64,000 nt of DNA, from assembly GCF_015206815.1 (NCBI RefSeq), contig NZ_JADEXZ010000019.1, positions 16,276-80,275 of the forward strand, given 5' to 3'. The number at the start of each line of letters is the position of its first letter. The first letter of the stretch is position 1. Shown piece after piece: positions 18,694 to 27,867 of this stretch. The position numbers and the translations under genes were made by a program. The stretch comes from Fortiea sp. LEGE XX443. Lineage in GTDB: Bacteria; Cyanobacteriota; Cyanobacteriia; Cyanobacteriales; Nostocaceae. A model generated the notes under the pieces. The model saw only the letters and a program-made list of their open reading frames with translations. It did not search any database and was not told the origin of the DNA.

Positions 18694-19125
18694 ATGAATA
18701 ATGACCCTATGGATAGTACACCGGTAGATAATAAAACTATAAATGGGCTAGTTATAATCATCAAACAGCTGCAATCCGAACCTAGTGATAGTATTGATTT
18801 ACAAAAGCTGCAACAACTAGAAGATAAATTAGAAGATATATTACTAACCCTACAATTTGAGTTGAAGCAAGCTAAGGATAAAAGTAATTGGGACTCAGTA
18901 AATAAATTAAGACCAGCGGTTCGGGAATGTAAATACACAATAGATAGTATTAGAGCCGCGATTATCAATAAAATTGTGATTGGAGTGAATTCAGAAAATC
19001 TCCAAGAAATGCAGAAAATTTTGCAAAATCTAGAAGAAGCGCATCAAACTCAGATGCAGATTAATGTTGTAATTGGTTTGTTTGGGTTTTTACGTAGGCT
19101 ATTATCTGGTAGAATTTTATTCTAG
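18694..19125 (+). CDS. Small helical coiled-coil protein, partner of the upstream lipoprotein
   Basis: A 143-residue protein of unknown family. It has a coiled-coil centre (LQKLQQLEDKLEDILLTLQFELKQ) and a second helix pair (ENLQEMQKILQNLEEAHQ). It ends in a short amphipathic or hydrophobic segment (VVIGLFGFLRRLLSGRILF) that could touch a membrane. It starts 13 bp after the lipoprotein stop with an AAAGGTG ribosome site and shares its AT-rich codon use. The two probably act together. Confidence 0.65.
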   Translation: MNNDPMDSTPVDNKTINGLVIIIKQLQSEPSDSIDLQKLQQLEDKLEDILLTLQFELKQAKDKSNWDSVNKLRPAVRECKYTIDSIRAAIINKIVIGVNSENLQEMQKILQNLEEAHQTQMQINVVIGLFGFLRRLLSGRILF

Positions 19126-19168
19126 GATAAAGTTGGTAATGTACATAAGCCATATCTCTACTTACTTA

Positions 19169-19280
19169 AATTCGTAATTAAACATTATGAATTACGTTCT
19201 CCTTGCGGAGGAACAAGCGTTCGACTGAGTTCACGCCGAAGTCTACACGTAGCGTCTCACAGAAAGCGTCATTACGAATT
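19169..19280. repeat. 112-bp MITE-like element with 10-bp terminal inverted repeats
   Basis: AATTCGTAAT (19169-19178) and ATTACGAATT (19271-19280) bound an internal GC-richer part (CTTGCGGAGG, GTTCGACTGAGTTCACG, AGCGTCTC) of the kind found in many Nostoc spacers. It has no coding capacity and ends 2 bp before the tetR stop. Confidence 0.5.
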
Positions 19281-19281
19281 G

Positions 19282-19914
19282 CTAAATTCTACCTGCACTA
19301 ACAACTGGTAAAGAATTTACACTGATACCACGGACAAAAACATCTACACAGGTATCGATATATTCATCACAGGTATAGCTGTTTTTCTTGAGCTTGACAT
19401 TACGGCAGAGCATACCTGCTAGTAACACTCCTGTAAACATATCGATCGCTGCCACTGGATCAAGTTCCGGTCTAACAGTACCACGTTTCTGACCGAATTT
19501 GAGGTAAGTAACTAGTTGTTCGCTCCAGGGTTGAACGGCTTCTTGGATAACTTGCTTGGCTGCTTCTGGATGACGTTTAGCTTCCCCAATGAAGGTACGA
19601 ATCAAATCTTCTTGGGCTTCCAGCATAGTATTGTAGAGTTCGGCATAGCGTCTCAAGTCAACACGCAGATTTTGTGTCCAAGTTTCGGGGTGAGCTAAAG
19701 CTTCTATTTGGAGTGCTAGAGCATTTTCAAGGACTGCTTTGAGGAGTTGTTCTTTGCTGGCAAAGTGACGAAATAAAGTTACCTCATTCACCTCAGCAAC
19801 ACGAGCTATTTCACGGGTAGTTGCGCCTTGTACACCTAAACTAGCAAATACCTGTGAGGCGGCTTCTATCAAACGTGTACGGGTGAGAGTCGATGAACGA
19901 ACGTTTTTAATCAT
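19282..19914 (-). CDS. TetR/AcrR-family transcriptional regulator
   Basis: A 210-residue dimeric repressor. The N-terminal helix-turn-helix domain is clear (residues ~10-60: TRTRLIEAASQVFASLGV, TTREIARVAEVNEVTLFRHFASKEQLL). The C-terminal half is an all-helical ligand and dimer domain with no hint of ligand. It lies 140 bp downstream of an adenylate-forming enzyme gene on the same strand. The spacer holds a 17-bp palindrome ~46 bp before its start, so autoregulation is likely. Confidence 0.88.
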   Translation of the reverse strand: MIKNVRSSTLTRTRLIEAASQVFASLGVQGATTREIARVAEVNEVTLFRHFASKEQLLKAVLENALALQIEALAHPETWTQNLRVDLRRYAELYNTMLEAQEDLIRTFIGEAKRHPEAAKQVIQEAVQPWSEQLVTYLKFGQKRGTVRPELDPVAAIDMFTGVLLAGMLCRNVKLKKNSYTCDEYIDTCVDVFVRGISVNSLPVVSAGRI

Positions 19915-19960
19915 TTTGCTTGTAAGTACTTGCTTGCATTATAGAATTTAAAAAAGATGG

Positions 19961-19977
19961 TATTAAGCAACTTAATA
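19961..19977. promoter_or_regulatory. 17-bp palindrome upstream of tetR, candidate TetR operator
   Basis: TATTAAG-CAA-CTTAATA, perfect 7-bp arms, 46 bp ahead of the tetR start codon. The size suits a TetR dimer. A second element, AAGTACTT at 19924-19931, is even closer to the start. Confidence 0.45.
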
Positions 19978-20054
19978 CAATGTTTAGCAAAAAACGGCAA
20001 AGCTCAGAAAAGAGGTATGGTCAAGATTAATAAAGCTTTACTAATCAATACTGC

Positions 20055-21575
20055 CTACTTGCGGGTGTAGCGATGTTTAACGCCAATGGGGAAATATTCG
20101 CGATCGCCTGTTGCTGTTAGAGTAACCTGTGGTGTTTGATATTCTGAGGGGACGTAATTAGCAAACTCGCTGTTAAGGCGTAGTAATTGCGTAAGAATTG
20201 CAGCAGCTATGGCTTGGCGTTTATCTTCACTACTTTCAACGCCTGGTGCTAGTTCTACAACTACAGATAAAAATCGGTTCTTGTCGTCATCTTCCTTGAC
20301 TTGCAACACGAATTTACCTGTAACCCATTTTTGAATGACTGGTTGTTCTAATCCTACGGTGACATTTTCTGGATAAATATTTGCGCCAAAGTAAGAAACT
20401 GTAAAGTTAGAGCGTCCAAAAACGTAGACGAAAGGTAATGAGTGAATTCCTCTTTTTGAGTGCTGAGTGTTTGAGGGGAGATTTTCTAGTGGGTTAAATT
20501 TCCATTCCGCCAAAAACTCCAGCATGGCATCATAGCTAATAATTCCACCAGTGTCTAAGATGTCATAACGCACTAAAGGAATACCATTGTCTCCAGAGAA
20601 CAGCAATGAGCCATTTTTCACCTCGAAAAAACGACTCGTGGGGTCATATTGTACTAGTGTGGGTAAACGAGATTCACCAAATAACGTTCTAGCAGCATCA
20701 GGATTTTCGGCTAAGAAACGACGAATGCAGATACTCAAAGGGGTTTCATTACCCAACACACCAGCATCCGCAGTTCCATAAAGTGAGGCGAAATCGTAGC
20801 AAGGATTTTGCGAACCAACTCTTTCACCGACTAAACTGCGCCATTCTTCGCTGAATACTTCTCCCGCCATGACTAGCTTCATGTGATATTTCTGCCATTT
20901 CACACCACGGCTAACGCCAGTGTCAATCACATCCTTAAGGAATGGCGGATATCCTAAAAGTACAACTTGCTCAAAATTTCCACCCAGTTCTTGAACTACC
21001 CGCAAGATTTCTTCTTTGTTGTTACCGGGAGTAATAACTGTGATGGGATAACCTTTACTCGCAAGATAGCGACAGCAATTGGTGGTGAACATCCCGCCTA
21101 CCCAAGTTCCTAGGGTGAAACAAATCACTGCGAGGGTGCGTCGGGTATCTGCATTAAAACTATCATGAAAAATTTGCTCAAAGCGTATGGCGATTTGCAA
21201 TTCATCTGTGAAGAAGCGAGGCCAAAATGTTGGTTTACCTGTGGAACCGGAAGAAGCGGCTATCATATCGCACGCGGCTAACTGACCGTTGCGGCACAAA
21301 TCAGACAAAGGATAATGCAGTATATAATTTTCTTTGGCGATCGCAGGTAATTTCTGAAAATCGTCCAGAGTTTGAATTGTCTCAGGATTAATCCCGCTTG
21401 CTGCTAAAAAAGCCTTGTAAGCCGGGACATTAGCGGCTACATCGTGAAATAACGTTAAGACTACTGATGAACTAGCAGTGTTCAGATGCCTTTGTAGTAA
21501 GGTTTCTATAGGTATAGATACAAAATCTACAAATGCTCTGATAGCCCGTTGCTGTTGTGAATTGCAGTTCATCAC
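20055..21575 (-). CDS. Adenylate-forming enzyme, phenylacetate-CoA ligase (PaaK)-like
   Basis: A 506-residue ANL-superfamily enzyme that should activate a carboxylate with ATP. Seen: the P-loop AASSGSTGKPTFWPR (~110-125), the SLYGTADAGVLGNE adenine/aryl-binding region, GIPLVRYDILDTGG, the hinge VFGRSNFTVSYFGANIYPENV and a C-terminal lysine in FPIGVKHRYTRK. The layout is that of PaaK-like proteins; the acyl substrate is unknown. A run of about 8 residues (SNTQHSKRG) before the hinge is coded by a GAGTGCTGAGTG-type repeat (20453-20480). It is followed by the tetR gene, which may control it. Confidence 0.8.
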   Translation of the reverse strand: MMNCNSQQQRAIRAFVDFVSIPIETLLQRHLNTASSSVVLTLFHDVAANVPAYKAFLAASGINPETIQTLDDFQKLPAIAKENYILHYPLSDLCRNGQLAACDMIAASSGSTGKPTFWPRFFTDELQIAIRFEQIFHDSFNADTRRTLAVICFTLGTWVGGMFTTNCCRYLASKGYPITVITPGNNKEEILRVVQELGGNFEQVVLLGYPPFLKDVIDTGVSRGVKWQKYHMKLVMAGEVFSEEWRSLVGERVGSQNPCYDFASLYGTADAGVLGNETPLSICIRRFLAENPDAARTLFGESRLPTLVQYDPTSRFFEVKNGSLLFSGDNGIPLVRYDILDTGGIISYDAMLEFLAEWKFNPLENLPSNTQHSKRGIHSLPFVYVFGRSNFTVSYFGANIYPENVTVGLEQPVIQKWVTGKFVLQVKEDDDKNRFLSVVVELAPGVESSEDKRQAIAAAILTQLLRLNSEFANYVPSEYQTPQVTLTATGDREYFPIGVKHRYTRK

Positions 21576-21782
21576 GCTGACTCATCCTAATGTTGTGATT
21601 TAACTTAATGCGCTAGTGTAGAAAAATAACTTTTATTAACAAACATATATAAATAAAGCTCTATTCTGCCGATGATTCCTTGATCTGGCCTCTGTTTGCA
21701 GGCAATTTTAGACAGCATGTCCGTAAACAGAACCGCATTTGTTGTAGTAATTTATAAAAACCCTAATTTATCCTTCAGCACC

Positions 21783-23465
21783 ATGCAAGTTTATTGCAGT
21801 AAACAACACACAAATCTTGGCAGTAATCGGTTTTGTACCTCTTGCGGTGAACCATTGCCTCTTGCTGTTGGGCAAATCGTGGATCAACGCTATCAAATTA
21901 TACGTCAGTTGGGACAAGGTGGTTTTGGACGTACTTATTTAGCGGACGATAGACATAAGGCTAATCAAGTGTGTGTGCTGAAGGAATTTGCACCCCAAGT
22001 GCAAGCACAGCAAGATTTACAAAAAGCCAAGGAGTTATTTGAACGGGAAGCAAGTGTGCTGAAACAACTCCAGCATCCGCAGATTCCGCGTTTTCACGCT
22101 TCTTTGCAGGTGAAAGTAGGCAGTAAAGATTTTTTCTTTCTCGTTCAAGATTATATAGAAGGTGACAATTATTACCAGTTGTTAGAACAACGTCAAACTT
22201 TTAGTGAGGCAGAAATCATTACTCTTCTGCAACAGATTTTACCTGTGTTATCTTACATCCACTTACAAGATGTTGTTCACCGTGATATTTCACCCGATAA
22301 TTTGATTTGGCGGCGTTCTGATAATTTACCTGTGCTGATTGACTTTGGTGGTGTAAAGCAGTTACCAGCGTCTCAAGGTTTTTGGTTTACTAAGTTAGCA
22401 GCCAATCACACCTTATTAGGTAAAAAAGGCTACGCGCCAGAAGAACAAATTCGGCAGGGAAAGGTATTTTTGAGCAGTGATTTATACTCTTTGGCGGTGA
22501 CAGTATTAGTATTATTAACAGGTAAAGAACCGCAAAAATTATACGATAGCTATCAAGGAATGTGGTATTGGGGTAAAGAAATTCAGGTTAGTCCCAAGCT
22601 AGAAACTGTGTTAAAAAAGATGCTGGCTTATAAACCGAGCGATCGCTATCAAACAGCCGAACAGGTTCTCAAAGATTTACCATCGCCAGATGTGACTCAA
22701 CTTAGCCACCCATATATTACCAAACTGAAGACTCAGGTAGTTTCTCCCGGACGACAACGCGCCAACGCTATAGTTAGTAAAATTCATCACAGGACTCAAG
22801 CCGTTACCCGCGCTCTGTCTTTACCTGTTTGGTTGCGTCCATTTGCTGTGAGCCTCGGCGCTACAGCACTGGTTGGTTTAACATTTGCTGGGACTTTGGC
22901 TGCGGTAAATGCTGTGGTTCGAGGTATAAATTCAATTAGCATACCTGCAATTTCGTTGCCCCAAATACCATCACTTCCAAATCCTATTAGCCTACCAGTC
23001 AGTGACAAAGGACGTAAAAATAATGCTGAGGTGATGGCGCGTCGTCAAGAGCTAAAAATACCAGAAGTTTTCTTTACTCGCATGGTAGACAATTTATTTT
23101 ATGATAAGAGACCAGACATGCAAGGGCGGAGCCTGACATCTAAATCGGGAGATACAGCTTTGCGAGATGAATGGTTTAGAATTGCTGATGACTTGTTGGA
23201 TAAACTAGAACAGGCTGAACTTAGCACCGCCACACATCAAAAATTAGGAAGCTACAGTCAAAAAGATTACGAAAGATGGAGACTGCAAGCCAGAACAGGA
23301 AAGTTGGGTAACTATACAATCAGTCAGTTAAACAAAGAGACAAATCAAAAATTTGAGCAGTTATTTCCTGGTAAACAACGGGAGAAACAGAATCAACAAA
23401 CTTACGGTCAAATTTGGTATGCGATCGCGGCTGATAAAGTGAGTAAAATACAATCGAACAATTAA
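21783..23465 (+). CDS. Membrane Ser/Thr protein kinase with N-terminal zinc-ribbon-like motif (first of tandem pair)
   Basis: A 560-residue kinase. The start at 21783 is preferred because the downstream paralogue begins the same way; the frame is open 29 codons further up. Residues 4-22 form a C-x3-H-x8-C-x2-C motif, probably zinc-binding. The kinase domain (~35-300) has GQGGFGRTYLA and the VLKEF lysine. The catalytic loop is HRDISPDN, with Ser in place of the usual Lys, and the metal loop is DFGGVKQ. A membrane segment follows near 370-395. The C-terminal ~130 residues match those of the next gene and should lie outside the cytoplasm. The pair comes from tandem duplication. Confidence 0.85.
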   Translation: MQVYCSKQHTNLGSNRFCTSCGEPLPLAVGQIVDQRYQIIRQLGQGGFGRTYLADDRHKANQVCVLKEFAPQVQAQQDLQKAKELFEREASVLKQLQHPQIPRFHASLQVKVGSKDFFFLVQDYIEGDNYYQLLEQRQTFSEAEIITLLQQILPVLSYIHLQDVVHRDISPDNLIWRRSDNLPVLIDFGGVKQLPASQGFWFTKLAANHTLLGKKGYAPEEQIRQGKVFLSSDLYSLAVTVLVLLTGKEPQKLYDSYQGMWYWGKEIQVSPKLETVLKKMLAYKPSDRYQTAEQVLKDLPSPDVTQLSHPYITKLKTQVVSPGRQRANAIVSKIHHRTQAVTRALSLPVWLRPFAVSLGATALVGLTFAGTLAAVNAVVRGINSISIPAISLPQIPSLPNPISLPVSDKGRKNNAEVMARRQELKIPEVFFTRMVDNLFYDKRPDMQGRSLTSKSGDTALRDEWFRIADDLLDKLEQAELSTATHQKLGSYSQKDYERWRLQARTGKLGNYTISQLNKETNQKFEQLFPGKQREKQNQQTYGQIWYAIAADKVSKIQSNN

Positions 23466-23552
23466 TTAGGGTGTAAAGGTGATGAGTGAGGGGATAAGGA
23501 AGCAAGGGAGCAGGGAAAGAATATCTTACTTAGCACTATTGACTATAGACCA

Positions 23553-25685
23553 ATGACTAAATTTTATTGTTCTAAAGGTCATGAAAACCCCGCAGGTAGT
23601 AGATTTTGTCTCCAGTGCGGTGAAAATTTGCAAGATTTACCTGTCAGTTATAGTATCCAACCTGGATTAACTTTAAGCGATCGCTATGTAGTTGTGCGTC
23701 AAATCGGGCAAGGTGGATTTGGACGTACTTATTTAGCTGAAGATATCAACCGCTTCCGCGAACTTTGTGTTTTAAAAGAATTCTCTCCCCAAGTTCAAAC
23801 TGCTTACGTTTTACAAAAAGCCGAAGAACTTTTTCAGCGAGAAGCAAGTGTCCTCTACAAATTGCAACATCCCCAAATTCCCCGCTTTCGGGAATTGTTT
23901 CGCACAAATCTGCAAGGTAAAGAATATCTCTTCTTAGTGCAGGATTATGTGGAAGGGCAAACATATAATTCTTTATTAAATACTCGCAGACAGCAAGGCT
24001 TACGCTTTACAGAAGCAGAAGTACGCCAACTCTTACAGCAAATTTTGCCAGTTTTAGAGTACATTCACTCTTTGGGTGTAATTCATCGAGATATTTCGCC
24101 AGATAATTTAATTTTACGCGCCGCAGACCAGTTGCCAATATTAATTGACTTTGGTGGTGTCAAACAAGTAATTGCCACTGTTGCCTCTCAATATTACCAA
24201 CCAGGTGTAGCAGCACCGCCTCCAGCACCAACCTTATTGGGAAAAATCGGCTTTGCACCGCCAGAACAAATGCAAACTGGTTCCGTATCTCCCCACAGCG
24301 ACTTATATGCTTTGGCAGTAACGATATTAGTGCTGTTGACAGGCAAACAACCACAAGAATTACTAGATAATTACACTCTCACTTGGAAATGGCAACAGGA
24401 AGTTAGCCTGAGTCCGATGTTAGAACAGATATTAAATAAGATGTTAGCGCCTCGTCCGAGCGATCGCTATCAATCTGCCAGTCAAGTTTTACACGCACTT
24501 AATCCTACACCTGTTAACTATTATCCGACTCAACCACCAGTTACACCGTCTCCTGCAACATCAGCCACTTTTGCTGTCTCCCCTTCTCCTCCAGTTACCC
24601 CAGCACCACCTCGTCCTACCCCTGTATCTCCCATACCCATTCCGCAACCAACTAACTGGTGGACACCAACCAAAACCTTTGCTGCAACATTAGTCTTAGT
24701 TGGTGTTGTTGGAGTATTTTGGTTGGGTACAAATCGCAACAATAACAATGGTGGAAATACTGTTTCTACACCCACCCCAACTGTTACCCAACCTATTGAT
24801 CCTTTAGCGAATTATTCGCCAGAAGAAAAGCAACGCAAAGAAAAATTAAGCGATCGCCGCCAAGAATTAAATATTGATCAAAACTTTTATGTAAACTTAG
24901 TTAATCAAGTTTTTTGGCGGAGAAACCCTAGTTTGCAGGGACGCACTCTTAGCGATGAACCAGAAAATGAGAGTTTGCGAGCTGCATGGGATCGAACTGC
25001 TAACGAATTATTAGATAAGCTTTCGCAATTGAGTACTAAAGCACGTCGCCAACTAGGAAATTATACCGCAGCCGATCGCGATCGCTGGAAAGCAGCAGTT
25101 AATAAAATTAACGTCGGCAGTCGCGCTTTGTATGATTTAGGTGATGCAGCTTTCTACAATATATTTCCAGAACAACGCGGGAGAGATTTTTTAGGTGAAC
25201 CCATCGGCCAAGTTTGGCATGGGTTTGTGAGCGATCAACTCAATGCTATCCTGGCTGGTAGTGCTTTTGAGAAGATTGTCTTTGCTCCAGAGGCTACCAG
25301 TAAAACAGTTACTGGCACTCTCAAACCTGGTAGCGGTAAAATTTTTATCGCCGCACTTTCTCAAGGGCAAACATTGGACTTAAACCTCAAAGCCAATACC
25401 AAAGTTTTGTTATCAGTTTATTCGCCTTCGGGAAAAATCAAATTTTTAGATGACTCGACAAAACGCACCTTGTCAACAAAATTACCAGAAGATGGATATT
25501 ATGAGTTTGCGATCGCGTCTACAGCCTCAACAGCAGTAGATTATCAACTCACCATCGCCGCCGAAAATCCCGTCCCTGTAGAATCACCCACGCCAACACC
25601 TACGCCAACACTCACACCTACTCCCACGCCTACTCCCACTCCCACGGAGATACCCACACCCACGCCACCAGAAACAACACCGTAG
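23553..25685 (+). CDS. Membrane Ser/Thr protein kinase with zinc-ribbon-like motif and PPC-like domain (second of pair)
   Basis: A 710-residue paralogue of the preceding kinase. In order: C-x3-H-x8-C-x2-C motif (5-22), kinase domain (~40-315) with GQGGFGRTYLA, HRDISPDN and DFGGVKQ, a Pro-rich linker, one membrane helix (~375-393), then the extracytoplasmic repeat shared with its neighbour (QELNIDQNFYVNLVNQVFW, LGNYTAADRDRW). It adds a beta-sandwich like a bacterial pre-peptidase C-terminal (PPC) domain (KTVTGTLKPGSGKIF, DGYYEFAIAS) and a Pro-Thr tail that may be wall-spanning or glycosylated. It starts 87 bp after its paralogue. Confidence 0.85.
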   Translation: MTKFYCSKGHENPAGSRFCLQCGENLQDLPVSYSIQPGLTLSDRYVVVRQIGQGGFGRTYLAEDINRFRELCVLKEFSPQVQTAYVLQKAEELFQREASVLYKLQHPQIPRFRELFRTNLQGKEYLFLVQDYVEGQTYNSLLNTRRQQGLRFTEAEVRQLLQQILPVLEYIHSLGVIHRDISPDNLILRAADQLPILIDFGGVKQVIATVASQYYQPGVAAPPPAPTLLGKIGFAPPEQMQTGSVSPHSDLYALAVTILVLLTGKQPQELLDNYTLTWKWQQEVSLSPMLEQILNKMLAPRPSDRYQSASQVLHALNPTPVNYYPTQPPVTPSPATSATFAVSPSPPVTPAPPRPTPVSPIPIPQPTNWWTPTKTFAATLVLVGVVGVFWLGTNRNNNNGGNTVSTPTPTVTQPIDPLANYSPEEKQRKEKLSDRRQELNIDQNFYVNLVNQVFWRRNPSLQGRTLSDEPENESLRAAWDRTANELLDKLSQLSTKARRQLGNYTAADRDRWKAAVNKINVGSRALYDLGDAAFYNIFPEQRGRDFLGEPIGQVWHGFVSDQLNAILAGSAFEKIVFAPEATSKTVTGTLKPGSGKIFIAALSQGQTLDLNLKANTKVLLSVYSPSGKIKFLDDSTKRTLSTKLPEDGYYEFAIASTASTAVDYQLTIAAENPVPVESPTPTPTPTLTPTPTPTPTPTEIPTPTPPETTP

Positions 25686-25773
25686 TACCGTGCTGTAGTA
25701 GTCTTAAATGTTTTATAGCAATTGGTATAAATCCGATTAAGATTAACTTATGATCAGCAAAAAACACAAAAAA

Positions 25774-25817
25774 ATGCCGAGATCAAAAGTTTGATTATTT
25801 ACTTTTGATCTCGGCAT
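25774..25817. terminator. 17-bp perfect hairpin, probable terminator of the minus-strand secreted-protein unit
   Basis: Arms 25774-25790 and 25801-25817 (ATGCCGAGATCAAAAGT and complement), loop 10 nt. On the minus strand it is followed by a T-rich run (complement of AAAAAACACAAAAAA), fitting a Rho-independent terminator for the 27259-25967 genes. It may also serve the kinase gene. Confidence 0.65.
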
Positions 25818-25818
25818 A

Positions 25819-25904
25819 GTTATAGCAGTAGCCAAGGCAGTTAGGACATCGGCCAATGATAAAATTCATGCACTAAAAGACTTTTAACCCTGTTACCTGT
25901 CACC
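25819..25904. repeat. 86-bp dispersed repeat, copy 1 (mate at 62442-62527)
   Basis: GTTATAGCAGTAGCCAAGG to CTGTCACC. It matches the segment at 62442-62527 at 83 of 86 positions, without gaps and in the same orientation. Non-coding; directly follows the hairpin at 25774-25817. Confidence 0.85.
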
Positions 25905-25966
25905 GTTCGGCTGACGCTCACGGCGGAAGCCTGTTACCTGTCACCTGTTATAATTTTGGGAAGTCC

Positions 25967-26425
25967 TTAATCTGCTATCCTTTCAAAATTTTCAAACAGA
26001 GTACCAGGCCCAACAGTAGATGATGTATTGACTCCACGGATTTTCTGTCCCCTATCAAGGATCACGCCAAACACATTGTTAACACTTTGGGTTCCGTTTA
26101 AATTTAAGAGACTAAAAGTAATTTGAACCGTGCAATCAGACTGAACTTGATAGGTTCCTAAAATGTTACCTTCTGCAACACCACCTGCAAGAACACTAAA
26201 ACCACGCCCATTGAAATTACCCTGTCCATCAAAACGAACAATTCTGACTGCGGCTGCGGGAGAGAAAGGAGCTTGATCACCAAAAAAACCGCTGACTTCA
26301 AAGGCGTAAGTTCCCCTTAAGTTAGCATTTCTACACTGTGCATTATCCGCCAATACTTTGCCCGAATTGATGAAAAATGAAAGAGGCAATGCTGACAAAA
26401 GACTAATAGCTAATGTTGCTTTCAT
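25967..26425 (-). CDS. Secreted protein of unknown function
   Basis: A 152-residue exported protein. Residues 1-26 are a Sec signal peptide (basic start, hydrophobic LAISLLSALPLSFFI, cleavage after VLA). The mature part has two cysteines, near NAQCRNANLRGTYAF and QSDCTVQITF, likely disulfide-bonded in the periplasm. Strands such as AAVRIVRFDGQGNFNG resemble cyanobacterial secreted beta-sandwich proteins of unknown role. It lies 105 bp downstream of the heme-oxygenase-like gene on the same strand. Confidence 0.65.
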   Translation of the reverse strand: MKATLAISLLSALPLSFFINSGKVLADNAQCRNANLRGTYAFEVSGFFGDQAPFSPAAAVRIVRFDGQGNFNGRGFSVLAGGVAEGNILGTYQVQSDCTVQITFSLLNLNGTQSVNNVFGVILDRGQKIRGVNTSSTVGPGTLFENFERIAD

Positions 26426-26530
26426 ACTAGTTTGTTTTTACTGTAAATCTGATTACGAGGCGTGATGCGTAAAGCCCTCTTTTTCTAAAAGAGGGAATAT
26501 CAGAGTTAAAAGCGTCAATCCTACAGCCTA

Positions 26531-27259
26531 TTAAATGCACACAAGCTTATGCGGCTTTAACGGTTGCTCAATCTTATGTTTTTGTGCATAGGCCAGCAGT
26601 TCATCCATTGATTCTGTGAAAGCTGTAAACCATATATTGACTAACTCAAGTAGTTCTTGACGAGTTTCATCTGTCAGTTGTATCTGTTCAAAAAAAGGCA
26701 CCACATCATCTGTAGTCAGATTGTGGTTATTTTCCATTTCTACGTGATGTCCCCCAAAATAACGGTATTGTTTTTTGGTAATTGGTTGAAGTTCTGTAAT
26801 AACTGGTGCTGTCATTGAGAAAAAAACATTTGCTGCTGCTTCTGCTACTTCCATAGCTACTAGCCTCTGGAGAGGCTGAGATTTGAAAATATATCGTTCA
26901 ATTTGAGGGCAAACTTGGCGTGTTTTCTGGGTTTCTTCACCCCAAAGAAATCTCAAAGCATCAGTGAAGCTAAGTGATTCATCAAGCCCCAATTTGTGAA
27001 TATCTTCTAGAAGCCACTGCCAATGGTTTTGTTCTTCATAAGTGTGTTGATTTATTAATGCCTGAATTGTGTTATTGGTTGGCTCTTCTCTAAAAACATA
27101 TGTGCATAGCTCTGCAAAACCCATAACTAAAGGAGAAAGGCAAGGAGCAAAAACCAATCTTTGTCTTGGATCTATACTTTTGTCTTGTAAAAACTCAAAT
27201 AATGGCAATTGAGCAAATTCTTGTTTTCTCTGTTCAATCAAGGCAAAGACTTCTTTCAT
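26531..27259 (-). CDS. Heme-oxygenase-like iron-containing redox enzyme family protein
   Basis: A 242-residue all-helical protein of the TenA/heme-oxygenase-like fold. Candidate metal ligands are seen in QHTYEEQNHWQWLLED (~90-105) and FGGHHVEMENNH (~168-179), fitting the di-iron HDO oxidase/oxygenase group, whose members include UndA- and SznF-type enzymes. The reaction cannot be told from sequence. It is followed by the secreted-protein gene at 25967. Codon use is average. The start at 27259 is the only good one. Confidence 0.7.
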   Translation of the reverse strand: MKEVFALIEQRKQEFAQLPLFEFLQDKSIDPRQRLVFAPCLSPLVMGFAELCTYVFREEPTNNTIQALINQHTYEEQNHWQWLLEDIHKLGLDESLSFTDALRFLWGEETQKTRQVCPQIERYIFKSQPLQRLVAMEVAEAAANVFFSMTAPVITELQPITKKQYRYFGGHHVEMENNHNLTTDDVVPFFEQIQLTDETRQELLELVNIWFTAFTESMDELLAYAQKHKIEQPLKPHKLVCI

Positions 27260-27867
27260 GTATATACCTTTCTATTATTCTATTACCAGTACTAAATTTT
27301 GTTTAATTGGACAAATACTGGTAGAGTTATTACTAGAAATGTATGCCGATGGAGTTTGGTATTACATCAGAGCATCCAACTATTTTTTATTCAATAGAAT
27401 TATGAAATATTTATGGAAATTAGTATTTATCTACTTGAATACATGGAAATAGGACTGTACATTATTAACCCGGATTTCTCACAAATGATAAAAAATGTTC
27501 ACTTGAACAAAATTTAGGTTAATTTAATTGGTACATCTTTAAATTAAAATTAAAAATAGAATACATCAACGTATAAACCGAATATATCAAGATAAATGAA
27601 ATACAAATGATTTAGTAAATAGAGTAAGGGTGATCACCAATTGCCAACTAAACTGTTTAGTTTAAATACCAGGCTGCCAGTACACAGAGGTATTGAACAA
27701 AGCCTCGAAACTCCTAATTTTCTTATCATATAGCTGTAGCGGAGCGTTGAGTAATTAACGCTCCGCTACAGCTAACAGCGCTTTGCTAGAAATCACGCTT
27801 TTAGCCTTAGCTAAACCGTATTGCCTCATCACGATGATCATTTTATTGTTTATTTTCTGGAAATCTC
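27260..27867. other. 608-bp intergenic region with an 18-bp-stem hairpin
   Basis: AT-rich and without a convincing gene; a 64-codon frame at 27258-27452 has no ribosome site. At 27731-27748 and 27757-27774 a perfect 18-bp stem (TAGCTGTAGCGGAGCGTT) with an 8-nt loop lies downstream of the giant kinase gene. It may end that transcript. GTAGCGGAGCGT is also a known kind of dispersed cyanobacterial repeat. Confidence 0.5.

Noticed and set aside
27258..27452. 64-codon frame divergent from the heme-oxygenase-like gene
   Set aside because: It begins 2 bp from the other start codon, without a ribosome site, and has AT-driven Tyr/Ile/Phe composition.
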